From NCBI GenBank assembly GCA_036660615.1, contig JAVXAG010000061.1, positions 1 to 11,055 of the forward strand: DNA of 11,055 bases, read 5' to 3'. Made by a program: the position numbers and the translations under genes. How positions within the stretch are numbered: the first letter of the stretch is position 1; every line of letters starts with the position of its first letter. The notes below the pieces were generated by a model. That model was given only the letters and a program-made list of their open reading frames with translations, did no database searches and had not been told where the DNA came from. This document shows, piece by piece, positions 7,294 to 11,055 of this stretch. Origin of the DNA: JAVXAG01 sp036660615 (GTDB lineage Bacteria; Bacillota; Clostridia; Peptostreptococcales; Anaerovoracaceae).

Positions 7294-7326
7294 TAGGTTT
7301 TGCCAAAATACTGTCGCATTTTTCAT

Positions 7327-7350
7327 TTTATGCCCATTTTTGAGCATAAA
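7327..7350. repeat. Inverted repeat upstream of the activator promoter
   Basis: TTTATGCCC-attttt-GAGCATAAA, nine-base arms with one mismatch. It lies 34 bp upstream of the activator's -35 element and touches the T tract of the carrier terminator. It may be an operator for autoregulation or part of the termination region. Confidence 0.4.
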
Positions 7351-7377
7351 AAAGGACAAGCCATTATGACTTGCCCT
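7348..7377 (-). terminator. Terminator of the NhaC-family gene
   Basis: On the minus strand, AGGGCAAG and CTTGTCCT form an 8-bp stem (one G-U pair) with a 9-nt loop, followed by six T residues in all. It lies about 25 bp after the stop codon and separates the carrier transcript from the activator gene. Confidence 0.85.
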
Positions 7378-7402
7378 AAACACCCATTATTTATTTGCCA
7401 AT

Positions 7403-8809
7403 TTATAATGCAACAAATCCTAGGATTAAATATCCAACAACTGCGATTGCACCGCATAGGCACGAATATGGCAACTGTGTTTTAACGTGATCCAAGTGGT
7501 CTGCACCTGCACCAGTTGATGCAAGTATTGTTGTGTCTGATAATGGTGAGCAGTGATCTCCGAATACTCCGCCACCAGCTACTGCTGCGAAACAAGCTAC
7601 AATTAGTAATGTCATAGTATTGTCTGTATATGCAAATGCAAGTGGTAATGCAATAGGCATACATATTGCAAATGTTCCCCATGAAGAACCTGTAGCAAAT
7701 GCCATAATTCCTGCTATGATAAATATCAATGCTGGTAAAACTGCAGGTGTTAAGAATCCTTCACATACTGATAATATGTAATTTGCTGTTCCCATTGTAG
7801 TACTCAATGCGTTAACTGAATAAGCTAATGCAAGCAATGTTACTGCTGGTACTCCACTTTTTATTCCCTGTGTTACAGTTTCCATAATTTCTTTAAATGG
7901 AATTCCTTGAACTAGCATGCTAACTGCCAAGAAAATTGTTACAAATAGGAAAACTTCCATTGTCTTTGCTGATCCCATTATAAAGAATGTGGACATTGCG
8001 CCGACAATTATCATTAATATAGGTAATACGAAATTCAAGAATACTCTTTGTTTGATTCCTGGATATGCTTCCATTTCCAATAATTCTTTACCAATCAATG
8101 GTGTTGCACCATCAGCTGAAATTTTTCCCTCGTTCATAGCTCTTAATTCAGCTTTTTTCATTGGTCCAAAGTCTTTTACTACTCCTGACGCAATAAGTCC
8201 AACTAATATTACTGCCAATATAGGATAGAAGTTTAGTGGAATTGCTCTTAGGAATAACCCTTGTGCGTCATCTAAAGTTACTACGCATCCTACTCCAACA
8301 GCCAAACTCATTAGGTATGCTGCCCAACCTGTAATTGGAACTAGTACACTAACTGGTGCTGCAGTTGAATCCGCAATGTAGGACAATTTTTCTTTTGAAA
8401 TTCTAGCTTTGTCTGAGATATCTCTCATTACTGTTCCTACAAACAATGGTGAGAATGAATCTGAAAAGTATACAAATATTCCCAAGAACCAAGCTACTAA
8501 TTGTACACCTTTTCTCTTTAATTTTTTGCTGTGTACCCAAGCTGAGAATCCCTGTATTGCACCTGTCTTATGGAAAAATGCAACGATAATTGAGATATAT
8601 AAGTTAAGTAACATTACCCACGAAAAGCTGGTAGTTCCAACGCTTTCTTTGATTAATGTAGGAAGGCCCATAATGCCTTGACCTGCCACTAAAGTGCCGA
8701 CAAAACAGGCAGCTAATAGTGCAACTATTGTGTTTTTGGTTGCGAACGATAAAACTATCGCGATAATTGCTGGTAACAATGATATCCAACCCATTGTTTC
8801 TAAATCCAT
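7403..8809 (-). CDS. NhaC-family Na+/H+ antiporter or substrate exchanger
   Basis: A 468-residue polytopic membrane protein of the NhaC family (ion transporter superfamily), with about 11-12 hydrophobic segments. Family signatures include ADSTAAPVSVLVPITGW (146-162), ATGSSWGT (372-379) and GGGVFGDHCSPLSDTTILAS (411-430). Known members exchange Na+ for H+, but several carry organic or amino acids (for example malate/lactate exchange by MleN), so a metabolite role is possible. The ATG at 8807-8809 follows GGAGG at 7-nt spacing; an upstream in-frame TTG at 8842 has no comparable site. A sigma-54 promoter lies at 8893-8908 and a terminator at 7348-7377. Control by a sigma-54 activator, shared with the nearby dehydrogenase, is unusual for a housekeeping pH or sodium antiporter and favours a catabolic transport role. 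That last point is inference. Confidence 0.88.
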   Translation of the reverse strand: MDLETMGWISLLPAIIAIVLSFATKNTIVALLAACFVGTLVAGQGIMGLPTLIKESVGTTSFSWVMLLNLYISIIVAFFHKTGAIQGFSAWVHSKKLKRKGVQLVAWFLGIFVYFSDSFSPLFVGTVMRDISDKARISKEKLSYIADSTAAPVSVLVPITGWAAYLMSLAVGVGCVVTLDDAQGLFLRAIPLNFYPILAVILVGLIASGVVKDFGPMKKAELRAMNEGKISADGATPLIGKELLEMEAYPGIKQRVFLNFVLPILMIIVGAMSTFFIMGSAKTMEVFLFVTIFLAVSMLVQGIPFKEIMETVTQGIKSGVPAVTLLALAYSVNALSTTMGTANYILSVCEGFLTPAVLPALIFIIAGIMAFATGSSWGTFAICMPIALPLAFAYTDNTMTLLIVACFAAVAGGGVFGDHCSPLSDTTILASTGAGADHLDHVKTQLPYSCLCGAIAVVGYLILGFVAL

Positions 8810-8816
8810 AGAATAA

Positions 8817-8821
8817 CCTCC
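8817..8821 (-). promoter_or_regulatory. Ribosome binding site that fixes the NhaC-family start
   Basis: GGAGG lies 7 nt before the ATG at 8807-8809. This favours the shorter 468-residue product over one starting at the TTG at 8842. Confidence 0.8.
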
Positions 8822-8892
8822 ATTTTTCTTTATGATGTGCAATTTTGTAGATGCAAGTTTAGTCCTACAAAATAATCTTTATACTATCTTAA

Positions 8893-8908
8893 TGCAATAA
8901 ATATGCCA
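8893..8908 (-). promoter_or_regulatory. Sigma-54 promoter of the NhaC-family gene
   Basis: On the minus strand the sequence reads TGGCAT-ATTTA-TTGCA, which keeps the invariant GG and GC with the required spacing. The expected start is near 8882, giving a leader of about 73 nt before the ATG at 8809. Confidence 0.85.
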
Positions 8909-8943
8909 AAATCATACATTTTGTTATGCGTTGATTTCTCAAC

Positions 8944-8999
8944 GTTTACACCTTGTCTAAAAATCGACTCTTACATTATCCGCTAGATTTCGCCTGTTT
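8944..8999 (-). promoter_or_regulatory. Candidate activator (enhancer) sites upstream of the NhaC-family promoter
   Basis: GTTTACAC at 8944-8951 and CGCCTGTTT at 8991-8999 (plus-strand reading) lie at about -62 to -69 and -109 to -117, within one base of the positions upstream of the AlaDH-like gene. A perfect small inverted repeat, CGTTGA-tttc-TCAACG at 8929-8944, abuts the first block. The function is inferred. Confidence 0.5.
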
Positions 9000-9056
9000 T
9001 CGAGCCATATGGCGCTCATTTTTGGTCAGTGCCATTGAAGCCCCAAATCTATAAGT

Positions 9057-10391
9057 TTATGCTTCTTTCAGCCGCTTGGCCATTTTCCTCCAGATGAAAA
9101 ATGCCACAACGAATGTTAAAGCTCCTGCCATGGTTTCTGCAAGAAACACCCCATAAACCCCCATAAAGAAAGTCAATCCTATCAAGGATATAATGGGGAA
9201 TACTATTGTATGAAACGTCATAATAATCATAGATTCTTTTGGCTTATCCATTGCAGTCAAAAACGTGCTGGTTACCATATTAAACCATGTAAACAAATAG
9301 GACGGTGCATAAAGCAACAAGGCAATAACTGTCATATCAATGATTTCGGCATTATGTTCTTTAGTAAATATACTTGCCAGTACTTCTGGAAACATCATAA
9401 TCACTAACATGCAAATTCCAGACAACGCTGCCGTAGAAACACATGAAATTTTAAAAAATGACAAAGTTCTTTTGACTTCTTTCGCCCCTAGATTGTAACT
9501 TACAACTGGTTGCACCGAATCCAAAACCCCATACAAAATGCCTATTAACAAAGTGTCAATATACATTACAATTCCATAGCTGGCAACTGCAAGAGCGCCA
9601 CCTAAAGTGAGCAAAAACACATTTACAACTGTTGCCATTAAAGATCCTGCTACACTACTAAAAAATTCAGATGCCCCATTGTAAATAATCCCAATAGTTT
9701 CTGAAATAGATATCTGTGGCCTTGCAAAATGCAGAGTTATTTTTTTTGTGAAAAATGGAGTAAACGAAAATATTACACCAATAAACATACTCATAACCGA
9801 TGCTAATGCTGAATACTCTATTCCTAGTCCAAGTCTTGCAATAAACAACCAGTCCAGCCCGATGTTTAACACTGAAACGATAATATTTAACCACATACTG
9901 TACTTTGCCTTGCCGCAAACACGCAAAAAATTATCCATTGCAAACAGTGGCATAATAAATGGTAGACAAATTCCAAAGATACGAATATAACCATATGCCA
10001 TTTCCGCAAGGACTGCATCTTTTATAAATAGCGAGATAATTGGTTTTACAAAAATCAATCCCAAAACTGACAGGGAAATTCCTAACCCGATAACCATAAG
10101 AACACTTGCCGAAAAGAGACGCCTAGCCTTTTCATTCTTGCCTTCTCCCATAGCTATAGAAACTTTTACCGATGAACCTACCGCAATCATATTGGGAAGC
10201 GCAAAGACAATCATCATAACCGGCATAATCAAATTTACCGCTGCAAGTGCGTGTTCTCCAATAAAACGCCCTACAAATATTCCATCTGCCATCATATAAA
10301 TTGATGAAAATACCATACTTAGGACATTAGGCAAAGCCAAATTAATGAACACTTTTTTGATTGGAAGCGTAACAAATTGTTGCTCTTTCAT
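9057..10391 (-). CDS. MATE-family efflux transporter
   Basis: A 444-residue multidrug/oligosaccharidyl-lipid/polysaccharide-superfamily transporter with about 12 membrane helices in two homologous halves. It begins MKEQQFVTLPIKKVFINLALPNVLSMVFSS and has the N-terminal MATE pattern (MADGIFVGRFIGEHALAAVNL, 31-51). The second half contains the repeat-equivalent segment SYGIVMYIDTLLIGILYGVLDSVQPVVSYNLGAK (about 270-303). Length and motifs fit MepA-like Na+- or H+-coupled exporters of cationic drugs in Firmicutes. The ATG is only 2 bp after the TetR stop codon; the nearest purine-rich site (AGAAGGGTG, inside the TetR gene) is rather distant, so translational coupling is likely. No convincing terminator was found downstream in 8910-9056. 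The substrate is unknown. Confidence 0.9.
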   Translation of the reverse strand: MKEQQFVTLPIKKVFINLALPNVLSMVFSSIYMMADGIFVGRFIGEHALAAVNLIMPVMMIVFALPNMIAVGSSVKVSIAMGEGKNEKARRLFSASVLMVIGLGISLSVLGLIFVKPIISLFIKDAVLAEMAYGYIRIFGICLPFIMPLFAMDNFLRVCGKAKYSMWLNIIVSVLNIGLDWLFIARLGLGIEYSALASVMSMFIGVIFSFTPFFTKKITLHFARPQISISETIGIIYNGASEFFSSVAGSLMATVVNVFLLTLGGALAVASYGIVMYIDTLLIGILYGVLDSVQPVVSYNLGAKEVKRTLSFFKISCVSTAALSGICMLVIMMFPEVLASIFTKEHNAEIIDMTVIALLLYAPSYLFTWFNMVTSTFLTAMDKPKESMIIMTFHTIVFPIISLIGLTFFMGVYGVFLAETMAGALTFVVAFFIWRKMAKRLKEA

Positions 10392-10393
10392 AG

Positions 10394-10987
10394 CTAGTTA
10401 CACACCCTTCTCTCAAATAATCTCATTATCGTTTCTTTCCACACCGCCTTGGCATCTATAGGAAGGTCATATAGTATTGCCTGATCTATGCCTGTTAGCA
10501 TTGTATATAGAATCTGCGCATTAAGGTCTACATCACAGTTCTGTGGCAATACTCCAATTTCTACCCCTTGTTTCATACATCTTACCAAAAACTTTATTAA
10601 TTCTTCATCTGCATCTTTTGCTATTTTTTTTAGTTCTGGAATCCTTGCCGTTTGCACATCTATCTCTGCATATATTTTACGTAAATCCTTGTTTTCAAAA
10701 TACGAGTCAATAAATTCTTCGCCTATTGTTATTAATTCTTGTTGATATGCATCTTCCCTAATTTCTTCTACCAAAAGTTTGTTACTATAATAATAGTCTT
10801 TTTCATAGATTATTTTCACCATCTGAAAAAAAATATCCTCTTTGGATTTGAAATAGTAATATACCGATGCTTTTTTTATTCCAATAGAATCAGCTATCTG
10901 CCCTATTGAAGTTTTGTCGTAACCTTTTTCTGCAACCAAATGATACATTGCTTCTATGATTTTGTCCTTTGTAGTTTTATCGTCCAT
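10394..10987 (-). CDS. TetR/AcrR-family repressor of the MATE gene
   Basis: A 197-residue TetR-type repressor. The N-terminal domain (MDDKTTKDKIIEAMYHLVAEKGYDKTSIGQIADSIGIKKASVYYYFKSKEDIF) has the complete TetR helix-turn-helix at about residues 26-45 and the YYYFKSKEDIF segment that follows. The remaining helices form a ligand pocket with no recognisable specificity. I chose the ATG at 10985-10987, 10 nt after AGGAG; an earlier in-frame start at 11035 would place the start codon upstream of the transcription start, between the predicted -35 and -10. The gene leads a two-gene operon with the MATE transporter. A perfect 11+11 bp inverted repeat at 11003-11028 overlaps the -10 and start region, which strongly suggests autorepression relieved by a compound exported by the MATE protein. 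Confidence 0.92.
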   Translation of the reverse strand: MDDKTTKDKIIEAMYHLVAEKGYDKTSIGQIADSIGIKKASVYYYFKSKEDIFFQMVKIIYEKDYYYSNKLLVEEIREDAYQQELITIGEEFIDSYFENKDLRKIYAEIDVQTARIPELKKIAKDADEELIKFLVRCMKQGVEIGVLPQNCDVDLNAQILYTMLTGIDQAILYDLPIDAKAVWKETIMRLFERRVCN

Positions 10988-11002
10988 AATAATAATTCTC
11001 CT

Positions 11003-11028
11003 AATTCTACCTACCGATAGGTAGAATT
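11003..11028. promoter_or_regulatory. TetR operator of the TetR-MATE operon
   Basis: A perfect inverted repeat with arms AATTCTACCTA (11003-11013) and TAGGTAGAATT (11018-11028) around CCGA. It overlaps the -10 element and the predicted transcription start. Its size and position are typical of TetR-family operators. Confidence 0.85.
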
Positions 11029-11054
11029 GTACCATGCTAAATGCAGTATGTCAA
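11026..11054 (-). promoter_or_regulatory. Strong sigma-70 promoter of the TetR-MATE operon
   Basis: On the minus strand, a perfect -35 TTGACA (11049-11054) and -10 TACAAT (11026-11031) are separated by 17 bp. The start falls close to 11019, inside the adjacent operator palindrome. Confidence 0.85.
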
Positions 11055-11055
11055 T

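Noticed and set aside
7290..7306. A possible sigma-54 promoter upstream of the activator (TGGCAA-AACCT-ATTGA)
   Set aside because: The -12 half lacks the invariant GC, and a better sigma-70-like promoter lies just downstream.
7482..7682. A 66-codon minus-strand frame inside the NhaC-family gene
   Set aside because: It is an alternative frame of a conserved membrane protein, cysteine- and tyrosine-rich without any domain, and has no separate promoter evidence.
9004..9013. Palindrome GCCATATGGC between the MATE and carrier genes, considered as a MATE terminator
   Set aside because: On the minus strand no T tract follows it, and the stem is short. It may simply be a chance palindrome near the candidate activator site.

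Overview
The window is AT-rich DNA with Gram-positive style ribosome binding sites (AGGAGG/AAAGGAG). All eight recognisable genes lie on the minus strand, so transcription runs from high to low coordinates. Codon and base use, the NhaC-family carrier, the AlaDH/PNT-family enzyme, the PAS-AAA-Fis sigma-54 activator and the XXXLXXG-repeat partner of an MMPL transporter all suggest an anaerobic Firmicute of the class Clostridia. I cannot name the species. No RNA genes, CRISPR arrays or transposase genes were seen.

Layout, in transcription order. (1) 11054-9057: a drug-efflux cassette of a TetR repressor and a MATE transporter, 2 bp apart. Its strong promoter overlaps a perfect 11+11 bp inverted-repeat operator. 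(2) 8908-4443: a sigma-54 module. An NhaC-family carrier (7403-8809) and an alanine-dehydrogenase-like oxidoreductase (4443-5612) each have a near-consensus -24/-12 promoter. The gene between them (5840-7234) encodes the sigma-54 activator and has its own sigma-70-like promoter. Each of the three genes is followed by a hairpin terminator, so they are separate transcripts linked by a common activator rather than one operon. The two sigma-54 promoters also share two upstream sequence blocks at matching distance, which are candidate activator sites. (3) 4357-447: a TetR repressor, an MMPL/RND transporter and a secreted XXXLXXG-repeat protein form a tight operon with an operator-like palindrome in the promoter spacer and a terminator at 381-415. 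(4) 1-380: non-coding DNA packed with inverted repeats, including an 18-bp direct repeat that carries an extended -10-like sequence and a 51-bp hairpin.

Working model (inference): the PAS-domain activator senses a metabolite or redox state and switches on, through RNA polymerase with sigma-54, uptake or exchange of a substrate by the NhaC-family carrier and its NAD-linked oxidation or reduction by the AlaDH-like enzyme. The enzyme keeps the AlaDH catalytic residues but differs strongly around the substrate and nucleotide loops, so its substrate may not be alanine. The two TetR-efflux cassettes on either side are probably independent detoxification units.

Start codons were revised for three genes. 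The sigma-54 activator starts at 7234, the carrier at 8809 and the MATE-linked TetR at 10987, in each case where an AUG follows a good Shine-Dalgarno sequence.
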